Assembly: GCA_035530655.1 (NCBI GenBank)
Contig: DATKUK010000086.1
Span: 1 to 64,000, forward strand
Origin: DATKUK01 sp035530655
GTDB taxonomy: Bacteria > Planctomycetota > Phycisphaerae > UBA1845 > DATKUK01
DNA: 64,000 bases
Reading direction: 5' to 3'
Part shown: piece by piece, positions 33,866 through 42,521 of the stretch
Layout of the letters: every line of letters begins with the position of its first letter
Numbering within the stretch: the stretch's first letter is position 1
The notes under the pieces: generated by a model
Seen by the model: the letters and a program-made list of their open reading frames with translations, nothing else
Told to the model about the DNA's origin: nothing
The model's database searches: none
Made by a program: the position numbers and the translations under genes

Positions 33866-36800
33866 GCGGGCGGTGCAGTGGACCGAGGCTCAGCGCGAGG
33901 CGATCGAGGCGCGAGGGGTGGGGCTTCTGGTGTCGGCCTCCGCCGGCACGGGCAAGACGGCTGTGCTGGCCGAGCGGTGTGTGAGCCTGGTGGCGGGGGG
34001 GCGACGTCCCTGTCGGATCGATCAATTGCTGGTGGTGACGTTTACCGATGCAGCGGCGGCAGAGATGCGGGGGCGGATCGCGCAGGCGTTGGCTGATCGC
34101 TTGGCCGATCGGCCGACGGACCGGCGGCTAGCGCAGCAGTTAGCGTTGATCGACGGGGCCCACATCAGCACGATACACGCGTTTTGCCTGGAGGTGTTGC
34201 GGAAGCACTTCTGTCAGGCGGGTCTGGACCCGACCTTTGCGGTGCTCGATGCGGATGAGGCCGAACTGCTGAAGCAGGAGACGCTGGAAGCGTTGTTTGC
34301 GGAGCTGTATGCCGCGCAGACGGCGTTGGGAGAGCGGTTCCGCCGCCTGGTGGAACTGTACGGGGACGGATCGGACGAGCCGGTAGGGCGGGCGGTTCTG
34401 GATCTTCACGGTTTGCTGGACAGCCTGGTGTTGCCGCGACAGTGGCTGGAGGCGGCGGCCGCGGCGGCGAAGCCCGGGTCAGCGGTCCTTCGCGACCTTG
34501 TTACAGTGCAACTGGTCGACGAACTGTCGATGCAGATGGCGCAGTGTCGAGCGGAGGCGGCGTTCATCCGCAGCGAGTTGTCGCCGTGGTCGGTGTATGC
34601 CGAGGGCATCGAGGAGTATGCCGGACAGGTGGCACGCTGGCTCGATGTGCTGCGTCGAGCCTCCGCGGGGTTGGACCGGGTGCTGGCGGAGGTCGGTCAA
34701 TACACATTCCCCTCGCTGCCACGGAAACGGTCGGCGAAGGACGCGCCGGATGCCGATCGCGCGCGGGCGGCGGATGTTTTCAAGCTGGTTCGGGATCGGT
34801 TTTTCTGCGAGCGTCTGCGGGAGGGGTATGCGCTGGTTACAGTGCAGGAGGCGGCTGCGCAGCTTGGCGAGACGGCGCCTTTCGTAGAGGCATTGTGTCA
34901 GATTGTCGAGCGGTTCGTGCAGGACTACGGGCGGGCGAAGGACCGGCTGGCGGCGGTGGACTTTGACGATCTTCAGCAGCGGTGCCTGGACCTGCTGACG
35001 GCAGATCGGCAGACGCTGTCGCCGAGCGGCGTGGCTGGGCAACTCCAGCGGCGCTTCGAGCACGTGCTGGTGGACGAATACCAGGACATCAACCCGGTGC
35101 AGGACGCGATTTTGCGTCTTGTCAGCCGTGAGCAGCGGACGGACGAGGCGAACAATCTGTTTGCGGTGGGAGACGTCAAGCAGAGCATCTATCGCTTCCG
35201 TCTGGCCGAGCCGGAGATTTTCCTGGCGCGACAGGGTCTGTCGGGCAGATCGGCCCGGTCGCGGGTACGGGGGGTGGCGTTGCGGGAGAATTTCCGCAGC
35301 CGTGCGAGCCTGCTGGACACGGTGAACATGGTTTTTGGGCGTTTGATGGCGGGGGGGATTGCGCGCATCGAGTACGACGAGAAGGCCCGTCTGGTGCCGG
35401 GGTTGGATCATCCCGAGGCCGAGGCAGCGGACGTATTGGACAAACCAGCGGCGGAGCTGCACGTGTTGCCGCGAACGAGCCGGTCGGCGGCGGACGAGCA
35501 AGAGCAGCCGGAGGAGCAGGCGGCACCGTTGGAGGCGGTGGAGCGTGAGGCGTATTTGGCTGGTAGGCGGATCCTGGAACTGATGGGTGGCGAGGGGGGC
35601 AAGCCGGTTCGGATCTGGCGCCGGCAGGACGGCGAGTGGCAGCTTCGGCCGTTGCGTTACCGGGACATCGTCATTTTGCTGCGGACGGTGAAGCATCAGG
35701 CGAACCACTTCGCGGCTGTGCTGCGTCGCATGGGGATCCCGGTATTTGCGGAACAGGCGGGCGGCTACTTCGAGAGCATGGAGGTACGCGACGTTCTGGG
35801 ATTGCTCTGGCTGCTGGACAATCAGCAGCAGGACATACCGCTGGCGGGGGTGATGCGCAGTCCGCTGCTGGAGGTACCGTTTTGCGATTCGGATCTGGTG
35901 GTGATACGCAGCGTGGACGGGCAGGTGCCGTTTCACGAGGCGGTGCGAGTTTACGCACAACGGGGCGATGATCCTGATCTCAAGGAGCGGGTGGTTGGTT
36001 TTTTGTCGATGCTGGCGCGGTGGCGTGCGGTCTCACGTCAGCGGCCGGTGGCCGATTTGCTGTGGCAGTTGTACGAGGAGACGGGGTACCTGCATTACGT
36101 GGGAGGGATGCAGGATGGAGCGCAGCGTCGTGCGAATCTTCTGGGTTTGTACGAGCGGGCGAGGCAGTTCGGGCAGTTTGCGCGACAGGGGCTGTTTCGC
36201 TTTCTGCGGTTTATCGATCAATTGGCGGAGCGGGAGCGGGTCGTCGAATCGCCCACGCCGTTGTCGGAGGCGGAGGATGTAGTTCGGGTGATGAGCGTTC
36301 ACCGGAGCAAAGGTCTGGAGTTCTCGGTGGTGATCGTGCCGCAGATGGGCAAGCGGTTCAACTTCAGCGATGCCCGAGGGTCGATGATTGTCGATCGTCG
36401 GGCTCACGTTGGGCTGAAAGTGATCGACGAGGAGCGGGGGATCAGCTATCCGACCTTGGCGCATCGGCTGGTGAGTCGCCAGATGGCGAACCAGACGCGG
36501 GCCGAAGAGCTTCGGGTGTTGTACGTGGCCCTGACACGAGCCCAGCACCGGCTGATCCTGATCGGCACGGCGGAAGGTGGCTTGGTCGATCCACGGCCGC
36601 GTTGGGCGGGACACGACGGGCCGGTGCCTGAGGCGGTGGTGGCGACGGCGAACTGCCCATTGGACTGGCTGGTTCCGGCGCTGGGGTGCGAGCCGGGCGA
36701 GCGGGTGGTCTGGGGCGAGAGCGAGGAGCCGGAGGCAGAGGTTGGGTCGCTGGTGCGGGTGGGACGCTATGCGGTCGAGCAGGTGGCGGGGTGGCGGATG

Positions 36801-37625
36801 CCGGAGGATCGCGGGCGGGTGACGGCTCGGGGTGTGGTGGACAGAGTGGTTGCCCTGGAGCCGGTCAAAGGGCAACGGACGCCTGACGAGCGGGTTGAGG
36901 GGGTGATTAAGCAAATAACGGCGCGGTACCAGCATGAGTCGCTGACCCAGCTGCCTGCGGTGATCAGCGTGAGCGAATTGAAGCGGCGGTACTTGTTGGC
37001 TTCGGAGCCGGGCGAGCGGGTTCACTCGTATCTTCGCTCAGCGTGGCAGACGCCGCCGCCGCGGTTCGTTCAGGCAAAGGCGGCTGAGCCGGACGGTGTG
37101 GTTCGTGGGGTGGCCACGCATGCGGTGATGCAGCATGTGGATCTGGCCAGACCGTGTGGCCGAGCGGATCTGGCGGAGCAGGTGTCGGCGATGGTGGCAG
37201 CGGGTCTGCTAACGAGGGAGCAGGCGGATTGGGTGGACCTGGCGAGCGTAGCGTGGTTCTTCGAGACGGAGCTGGGTCGGCGCCTGCGTGCCCATCGGGA
37301 CAGAACCCGCCGGGAGCTGCCGTTCGTGGTGCGTCTGGCACAGGATAGGTATGAGCCTGCCTTGGCTGGTGGATCGTGGTCGCGGAGCGACGCGATTCTG
37401 GTGCGGGGGATTGTGGACTGTGTGCTGGAAGACGGCGTGGGCGTGGAAGTGATTGACTACAAGACCGATCAGGTCGTGGGCGAGCGGCTTACTGAGCGTG
37501 TGGAGGCCTACCGTCCGCAGTTGGGCATCTACGCCGAGGCGCTGTCGAGGATTTGGGGCCTGACCGTTGGCCGGTGCTGGGCGGTGTTTCTGGCCGCCCG
37601 TCATATTGAGTTGATCGAGCCGTAG
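33858..37625 (+). CDS. addA: AddA, helicase-nuclease subunit for double-strand break repair
   Basis: 1255 aa from ATG 33858, overlapping the addB stop. UvrD-type helicase motifs are clear: WTEAQREAI, SASAGTGKTAVL (Walker A), TFTDAAAAEMRGRI, HVLVDEYQDINPVQ (motif II), FAVGDVKQSIYRFRLA, ALRENFRS, VMSVHRSKGLEFSVVIVP and LRVLYVALTRAQHRLIL. The C-terminal RecB-like nuclease carries LVRGIVDCVLEDG and VEVIDYKTDQV. With AddB it unwinds and cuts DNA ends until a Chi-like site. The length is normal. Confidence 0.95.
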   Translation: MGKRAVQWTEAQREAIEARGVGLLVSASAGTGKTAVLAERCVSLVAGGRRPCRIDQLLVVTFTDAAAAEMRGRIAQALADRLADRPTDRRLAQQLALIDGAHISTIHAFCLEVLRKHFCQAGLDPTFAVLDADEAELLKQETLEALFAELYAAQTALGERFRRLVELYGDGSDEPVGRAVLDLHGLLDSLVLPRQWLEAAAAAAKPGSAVLRDLVTVQLVDELSMQMAQCRAEAAFIRSELSPWSVYAEGIEEYAGQVARWLDVLRRASAGLDRVLAEVGQYTFPSLPRKRSAKDAPDADRARAADVFKLVRDRFFCERLREGYALVTVQEAAAQLGETAPFVEALCQIVERFVQDYGRAKDRLAAVDFDDLQQRCLDLLTADRQTLSPSGVAGQLQRRFEHVLVDEYQDINPVQDAILRLVSREQRTDEANNLFAVGDVKQSIYRFRLAEPEIFLARQGLSGRSARSRVRGVALRENFRSRASLLDTVNMVFGRLMAGGIARIEYDEKARLVPGLDHPEAEAADVLDKPAAELHVLPRTSRSAADEQEQPEEQAAPLEAVEREAYLAGRRILELMGGEGGKPVRIWRRQDGEWQLRPLRYRDIVILLRTVKHQANHFAAVLRRMGIPVFAEQAGGYFESMEVRDVLGLLWLLDNQQQDIPLAGVMRSPLLEVPFCDSDLVVIRSVDGQVPFHEAVRVYAQRGDDPDLKERVVGFLSMLARWRAVSRQRPVADLLWQLYEETGYLHYVGGMQDGAQRRANLLGLYERARQFGQFARQGLFRFLRFIDQLAERERVVESPTPLSEAEDVVRVMSVHRSKGLEFSVVIVPQMGKRFNFSDARGSMIVDRRAHVGLKVIDEERGISYPTLAHRLVSRQMANQTRAEELRVLYVALTRAQHRLILIGTAEGGLVDPRPRWAGHDGPVPEAVVATANCPLDWLVPALGCEPGERVVWGESEEPEAEVGSLVRVGRYAVEQVAGWRMPEDRGRVTARGVVDRVVALEPVKGQRTPDERVEGVIKQITARYQHESLTQLPAVISVSELKRRYLLASEPGERVHSYLRSAWQTPPPRFVQAKAAEPDGVVRGVATHAVMQHVDLARPCGRADLAEQVSAMVAAGLLTREQADWVDLASVAWFFETELGRRLRAHRDRTRRELPFVVRLAQDRYEPALAGGSWSRSDAILVRGIVDCVLEDGVGVEVIDYKTDQVVGERLTERVEAYRPQLGIYAEALSRIWGLTVGRCWAVFLAARHIELIEP

Positions 37626-37703
37626 GGGCTTGGTTGGTGTTGTGAGGGGGGGGCGGCGGGGCGTCTGTCGGGGTGGTGGTGGGGTCCCAATCGATTCGAG
37701 GCG

Positions 37704-37731
37704 TTGACGGGAGGTGGTGGGCGGCTATATT
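37704..37731 (+). promoter_or_regulatory. Probable guaB promoter
   Basis: TTGACG (37704-37709), 16 nt, TATATT (37726-37731), 45 nt before the GTG start of guaB at 37776. Both hexamers are close to consensus. Confidence 0.5.
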
Positions 37732-37775
37732 CTTGCGAACCGGCTCGCCAACGCCGGGATAGGAGCGATGGGGAC

Positions 37776-39260
37776 GTGGACAAGATTATTGGCGAGGCCA
37801 TTACCTTTGATGACGTGCTTCTGGTGCCGGCGCGATCGTCGGTCGTGCCGGACGAGACGGACGTCAGCACCCGTCTGACGCGTAACATTCTGCTGAACAT
37901 GCCGCTGGTGTCGTCGCCGATGGACACGGTGACGGAGTCGACCCTGGCCATCGCTTTGGCGCAGGAGGGTGGACTGGGGGTGATTCATCGGAACCTGTCG
38001 GTCGACGCTCAAGCGCGAGAGGTGTACAAGGTCAAGCGGTCGGAGAGCGGGGTGATTTCGGATCCGGTGACGTTGCGGCCGACCGACTCGGTGGCACGTG
38101 CGCGGGAGGTGATGGGGCTTCACAATATTTCCGGTGTGCCGATCACGGAGAATGGCGGGAAGCTGGTGGGGATTCTGACTCGGCGTGATCTGAAGTTTCT
38201 CGAATCGTACGACAAGCGGATCGATCAGGTGATGACGGCCCGCAATCTGGTGACGGCGCCGCCGGAGACGACGCTGGACGAGGCGGAGCGGATTCTGAAC
38301 GAGGCGAAGGTGGAGAAGCTCTTGCTGGTGGACAAGCGAGGCCATCTAGCGGGTCTGATCACGATGCGTGACATCGAGCGTACGCGTGAGTTTCCTCAGC
38401 GGTGCATCGACAGCCGAGGTCGGCTGCGTGTGGGGGCGGCGGTTGGCGTGCACGATTACGAGCGTCTGGAGAGGCTGATCGCCAGCGATCTGGACGTGGT
38501 GGTGATTGACACGGCGCACGGGCACAGCGAGAACGTGATCGAGACGGTCAAGGCGATCCGGCGGGAGCACGACATTGACATCATTGCCGGAAACATCGCC
38601 ACAGCGCAGGCGGCACGGGATTTGATCGATGCGGGGGTGGACGGATTGCGGGTGGGCATCGGTCCGGGCAGCATCTGTACGACGCGAGTGGTGTCGGGCA
38701 TCGGGATGCCGCAGGTGACCGCGATTCTGGAGGTGGTGAGCGTGGCGGGTCCGGCGGGCGTTCCGATAGTCGCCGACGGGGGTATTCGGTACTCGGGCGA
38801 CATTACGAAGGCGATCGCGGCCGGGGCGCACTGCGTGATGATCGGCTCTCTGTTTGCGGGCCTGGACGAATCGCCGGGGCAACTGGTGATTTGGAAGGGC
38901 CGGCGGTTCAAGGAATACCGGGGTATGGGTTCACTGGGGGCGATGGTGGGCGGCGTGGGCGGCGGTGCCGATCGGTACCAGCAGGCGGAGTACACACGCG
39001 AGACGGACAAGCTGGTGCCGGAGGGCGTTGAGGGGCGTGTGCCGTATCGAGGCAGTCTGGCTGAGTATGCCTATCAGTTGGTGGGTGGTCTGCGGGCGGG
39101 TATGGGGTACTGCGGTGCGGCCAATATTGAGGACCTGCGGTGCAAGGGTCGGTTCATTCGCATCTCGGCGGCGGGCATGGCGGAGAGTCACCCGCACAGT
39201 ATCTCGATCACCAAGGAATCCCCCAATTATGCGGTCGAATACGAATCAGAGCCGTTGTAG
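37776..39260 (+). CDS. guaB: Inosine-5'-monophosphate dehydrogenase
   Basis: 494 aa from GTG 37776 (begins with the expected (V)DKIIGEAITFDDVLL); an upstream TTG at 37704 lies within the promoter. Two CBS domains interrupt the barrel at about residues 90-205 (SDPVTLRPTDSVARAREVM, VTAPPETTLDEAERIL). The catalytic cysteine is in GPGSICTTRVVSG (C301), followed by VPIVADGGIRYSGD, EYRGMGSLGAM and the flap region. It oxidises IMP to XMP, the committed step of guanine nucleotide synthesis. The lipoprotein gene starts inside its last 32 bases. Confidence 0.95.
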   Translation: MDKIIGEAITFDDVLLVPARSSVVPDETDVSTRLTRNILLNMPLVSSPMDTVTESTLAIALAQEGGLGVIHRNLSVDAQAREVYKVKRSESGVISDPVTLRPTDSVARAREVMGLHNISGVPITENGGKLVGILTRRDLKFLESYDKRIDQVMTARNLVTAPPETTLDEAERILNEAKVEKLLLVDKRGHLAGLITMRDIERTREFPQRCIDSRGRLRVGAAVGVHDYERLERLIASDLDVVVIDTAHGHSENVIETVKAIRREHDIDIIAGNIATAQAARDLIDAGVDGLRVGIGPGSICTTRVVSGIGMPQVTAILEVVSVAGPAGVPIVADGGIRYSGDITKAIAAGAHCVMIGSLFAGLDESPGQLVIWKGRRFKEYRGMGSLGAMVGGVGGGADRYQQAEYTRETDKLVPEGVEGRVPYRGSLAEYAYQLVGGLRAGMGYCGAANIEDLRCKGRFIRISAAGMAESHPHSISITKESPNYAVEYESEPL

Positions 39261-39828
39261 TGTGGTAGCCGGGCTGTGGGCTGTCCTGGCGTGTGTGATG
39301 TTGGCCGGATGCAGCGGGCAGACGATTGACCCGTTTCGGGACGCGGCGGCGGTGCCGGAGGAGTCGATGACCACGGCGTCGGCGGAGACGATTCGGGGGT
39401 CGGGCACGGCGGCGGTGATTCGCGTTCGCCCGTGGGAGTCGAGCACGCTGGTGAGGGAGGACGGGACGGTTACGCACTGGCCGTTGTGGTGGGAGGATCC
39501 GTTCGAGGATCGGGGCAGCGAAGACGGGGCTGAGGCGTGGACCTGGCAGGACTATGCAGGGATGCTGTATTGTCCGGCACGTTTCGCCTTGAACACGGCG
39601 GCCTGGCCGGTGAGCGCGATCGTGACGCCTGCGGGCAGGGCGCTGTGCAGCGACGGGCGCATCAGCAAGCAGTTGGTGTGGCGCGACCACGACGCGCGGG
39701 TCTGCGGTGGGGGCCAGCCCGGTCCGGACAGCTTCGTGCCGGCAGCCGCCCACCCGAGTAGCGCGCCCAGTCGCCAGCCGGTGGTGCAGCCGGCGCAGGC
39801 TATTCCAGATTCGGGAACACAGTATTAG
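39229..39828 (+). CDS. Hypothetical lipoprotein
   Basis: 199 aa from ATG 39229, with AAGGA about 10 nt upstream, overlapping the end of guaB in another frame. The first 28 residues are a lipoprotein signal: basic start, hydrophobic VVAGLWAVLACVMLAGC with lipobox L-A-G-C. Mature residues include VIRVRPWESSTLVREDGTVTHWPLWWEDPF, split as VIRVRPWESSTL and DGTVTHWPLWWEDPF, then a mid segment with two more cysteines (MLYCPARF, RALCSDGR) and a Pro/Gln/Ser-rich tail. I recognise no domain. It is probably anchored in a membrane facing the periplasm. Confidence 0.75.
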   Translation: MRSNTNQSRCSVVAGLWAVLACVMLAGCSGQTIDPFRDAAAVPEESMTTASAETIRGSGTAAVIRVRPWESSTLVREDGTVTHWPLWWEDPFEDRGSEDGAEAWTWQDYAGMLYCPARFALNTAAWPVSAIVTPAGRALCSDGRISKQLVWRDHDARVCGGGQPGPDSFVPAAAHPSSAPSRQPVVQPAQAIPDSGTQY

Positions 39829-39912
39829 TTGTGGGCGGGCTGTCGGGCAACGAGTCATCGAGGTTCTTGCTGATTCGGTTGCGCGGTGGGGTTTGACCAG
39901 GAGAGGTGGGCG

Positions 39913-42159
39913 ATGCAATTGCTGCGACCGGTGGACAAGATCAAGACCGTGACCCTGTCGAGCGGGCGGGGCGAAGTGACCGTGGAACGCGATACGGGGA
40001 TCATCCGCCGTCTGGCCGTCAAGCGGGGGCGCAGACTGATCGACCTGATGGGTCAGCTCAGGCAGAATCAGGTGGGATACATCGGCGGCCTGCGCCTGTA
40101 CGACGAGCGAGACGAGAAGTGGTATGACGACTGGGTCAGCCGTCCGCGGGTGGTGCGGAGCAGCAAGAGCGGCAGCCGGCTGGTGTTGACGAAGCGTTAT
40201 CCGGGCGCTCCGTTCGAGGTGGAGTTGTCGCTGGAACTGAAGGGGGCCGAGTTGGCGTGGGAGGTCACCTGTCGCCAGAAGCAGAAGGTGAACCGTCAGG
40301 TTCGGGTGATCCTGGCGCTGCCGATCGTCGCGGGATGGCACTGCTTTACGACGGCGGACTGCCACGCCGACGGCTCGTACCAGGGGCCCAACGCGCCGTG
40401 GCTGTTCGACGGGATGACCAGCTTCGATTATTACTACAATCAGGGTCCGTACGTGGGCCGGCACGATCTGATCGTGCCGTTTTTCAGCATGTATGACCCG
40501 CAGCAGGACGTGGGCATCTCGTTCGGCGAGCACCTGGATCGCAACGTGCCGGGCGCGGTGTTTCGTTTTTCCAATGCCGAGCGGGAGTTTGACTGGGGGT
40601 ATCAGGCCAAGCCTGATATTCAGCGGTACCCGCATTTTGAGGTAGTGCATCTCTACATCGGGATGCGCGGCACGAAGCCTTGCTCGACCGGGGGCGTGAT
40701 CTTTCTACACGAGGGGCACTGGCGGTGTGGCTTGGGGTTGTACTACCGGCGTTTCAAGCGTTGGTTTGCCCCGGCGTGCGAGAGGATTTACGAGCGTGAG
40801 GGGACGTTCGAGTGCGGCAACGTCTTCACGGCCGATCGGGTGGACGAGTACAAGTCGATCGGGGGCAAGTATCTGGAGGTCCACGGTCATTTCCCGTGGT
40901 ATGGGTGCTATTTCCCCGACGAACAGCCGTGGCACACGATCGACCATCTGGAGCGTGAATACGTTCCGGAGGATCAGCGGCCCAAGAGGTATCGGAAGCT
41001 TTCGCAGGAGCTGATTCACGCCAAACTGAGGAAGCTGAAGGACAGCGGCATCAGCAGTCACTACTACTTCAACTACAGCGACGGCTATCGACCATGGGTC
41101 GAGCAGCGTTTTGCTGATTCGCTGGCGATGATGGAGGACGGCCAGATTGCGCCGTCGGGTTGGCGATTATGCCACTGCCTGCTGGCCGATCCCGACCTGT
41201 CGTTCGGCAAGTACATGATCGAGACGACCAGGAAAGTACTGGCGAGGTACGGCGACGTGCTGGACGGATTCTTTCTGGACTGTTTCCGGCACTTTGAGTT
41301 CGACTTCGAGCACGACGACGGCGTAACGATGGTCAACAACAAACCGGCGTACGCGGTCAATCACATGTTTACGCGCATTCAGGCGGTGGTGGGCCGTCTG
41401 CTGCGTGAGCGGGGGATGGACTGCTTTGCGAACAAGCCCCGAACGATGGCGATCATGCGGGACGTCGACGGCGTGCTGCTGGAGGGTTCGGGCGATGCGG
41501 CCGAGGTCAAGTTCTATTATTGCTGCATCGGGATGCCGCTGTTTTACATGTGGACAAGCACGCATAAGCCTCAGGAGGAATATTTGAAGCGGTCGGTGGT
41601 GCTGGGTGGCTGGCCGAGAGACCCGGTTCTTCAGGCGACCGACAAAGCGGAGCGTCGCCGCGAGTTCCGGCGGTACGTGAAGCTGTATGCGAAGTATCTG
41701 CCGCTGTATCGGCACTTCAGCCGGCGGGTGCTGTGCTTTGAGCCGGATCCGATCACGTTTTCGGATGGGGTGTATGGGCAGATCTACACGCGTCCGGACG
41801 GAGCGTACGTGGTGGGGGTGATGAGCGACTGGATCAGCGTGGACGATCGGCTGCGCCGCAGCCGGGCGCCGTACGTGCAATTGCGTTTGCAGGGCGCCAC
41901 CAAGATCGGCCGTGTGCAGGTGCATTACGCAGGGCAGGCCGAGCCGCAGGATGTGTTGCCCAAGACAGCGGAAGGGCAACTCGTCGTCGAGTTGGGCGAG
42001 CTGACCTCTGCTGCGGTCATTCTTTGTCTTCCGGGTGAGGGGGGGCTGGATGGTACCGGGCAGGCCAAGATCGAAAAGAAGGTCGAGACGCTGGGCGATC
42101 CGACCGTCGGATACGAGTTGGGTACGGGCGCGGGAGAGAAGCGATCGGGCGAGTCTTGA
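39913..42159 (+). CDS. Uncharacterised glycoside hydrolase-like protein with predicted TIM barrel
   Basis: 748 aa from ATG 39913, where AGGAGAGG lies 7 nt upstream. The first ~270 residues are beta-rich (VTVERDTGIIRRLAVKRG, FEVELSLELKGAELAWEV), like the N-terminal sandwich of large glycosidases. The middle has barrel features: YGCYFPDEQPWHTIDHLE, ISSHYYFNYSDGY and VLDGFFLDCFRHFEFDFEHD (Asp near residue 452, a possible nucleophile). A small beta domain ends it (AYVVGVMSDWISVDD, GATKIGRVQVHYAG). No signal peptide is present. No CAZy family can be named safely; GH36- and GH101-like layouts are comparable. Confidence 0.7.
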   Translation: MQLLRPVDKIKTVTLSSGRGEVTVERDTGIIRRLAVKRGRRLIDLMGQLRQNQVGYIGGLRLYDERDEKWYDDWVSRPRVVRSSKSGSRLVLTKRYPGAPFEVELSLELKGAELAWEVTCRQKQKVNRQVRVILALPIVAGWHCFTTADCHADGSYQGPNAPWLFDGMTSFDYYYNQGPYVGRHDLIVPFFSMYDPQQDVGISFGEHLDRNVPGAVFRFSNAEREFDWGYQAKPDIQRYPHFEVVHLYIGMRGTKPCSTGGVIFLHEGHWRCGLGLYYRRFKRWFAPACERIYEREGTFECGNVFTADRVDEYKSIGGKYLEVHGHFPWYGCYFPDEQPWHTIDHLEREYVPEDQRPKRYRKLSQELIHAKLRKLKDSGISSHYYFNYSDGYRPWVEQRFADSLAMMEDGQIAPSGWRLCHCLLADPDLSFGKYMIETTRKVLARYGDVLDGFFLDCFRHFEFDFEHDDGVTMVNNKPAYAVNHMFTRIQAVVGRLLRERGMDCFANKPRTMAIMRDVDGVLLEGSGDAAEVKFYYCCIGMPLFYMWTSTHKPQEEYLKRSVVLGGWPRDPVLQATDKAERRREFRRYVKLYAKYLPLYRHFSRRVLCFEPDPITFSDGVYGQIYTRPDGAYVVGVMSDWISVDDRLRRSRAPYVQLRLQGATKIGRVQVHYAGQAEPQDVLPKTAEGQLVVELGELTSAAVILCLPGEGGLDGTGQAKIEKKVETLGDPTVGYELGTGAGEKRSGES

Positions 42160-42164
42160 GCCGG

Positions 42165-42407
42165 TCAGTGGGTGGTCAGCGCAGCGACGAACGTACAGAG
42201 AGCGATCAGCCCCAGCAGGACCGCTACCGCGACGGCGCCTGTGCGCGAGCCGTTCGCCAGGTTTCTGCTATCGGCTGGATGGTCTTGACGGTCGGGATCA
42301 TCGACGACGAAGACCCGGTGACATAGGGGGCAGCGGGCGCGTGCGCCCGGGCGTGCGAGTCCCACGCGGAAAGCGCCGTTGCAGGCAGGACAGACGAGGT
42401 CGATCAT
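42165..42407 (-). CDS. Small zinc-ribbon membrane protein
   Basis: 80 aa from ATG 42407. The N-terminal zinc ribbon has CPACNGAF and CPLCHRVFVV, two CxxC knuckles 16-18 residues apart, of the type found in planctomycete zinc-ribbon proteins. After an acidic linker there is one membrane segment (AVAVAVLLGLIALCTFVAAL). It probably sits in the inner membrane with the ribbon in the cytoplasm. The ribosome site is weak. It converges with the preceding glycosidase-like gene, only 5 nt apart. Confidence 0.65.
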   Translation of the reverse strand: MIDLVCPACNGAFRVGLARPGARARCPLCHRVFVVDDPDRQDHPADSRNLANGSRTGAVAVAVLLGLIALCTFVAALTTH

Positions 42408-42521
42408 GGTTTGGGGTCCAGCCGGCGGGGTGCGACGACGGCGTCGGCCACCGCTCCGACTGGGGTTTATCGGTCAGATTAGCGAACGGATTGAGTGTTG
42501 ATGATCGGGCTTGCGGCGAGG

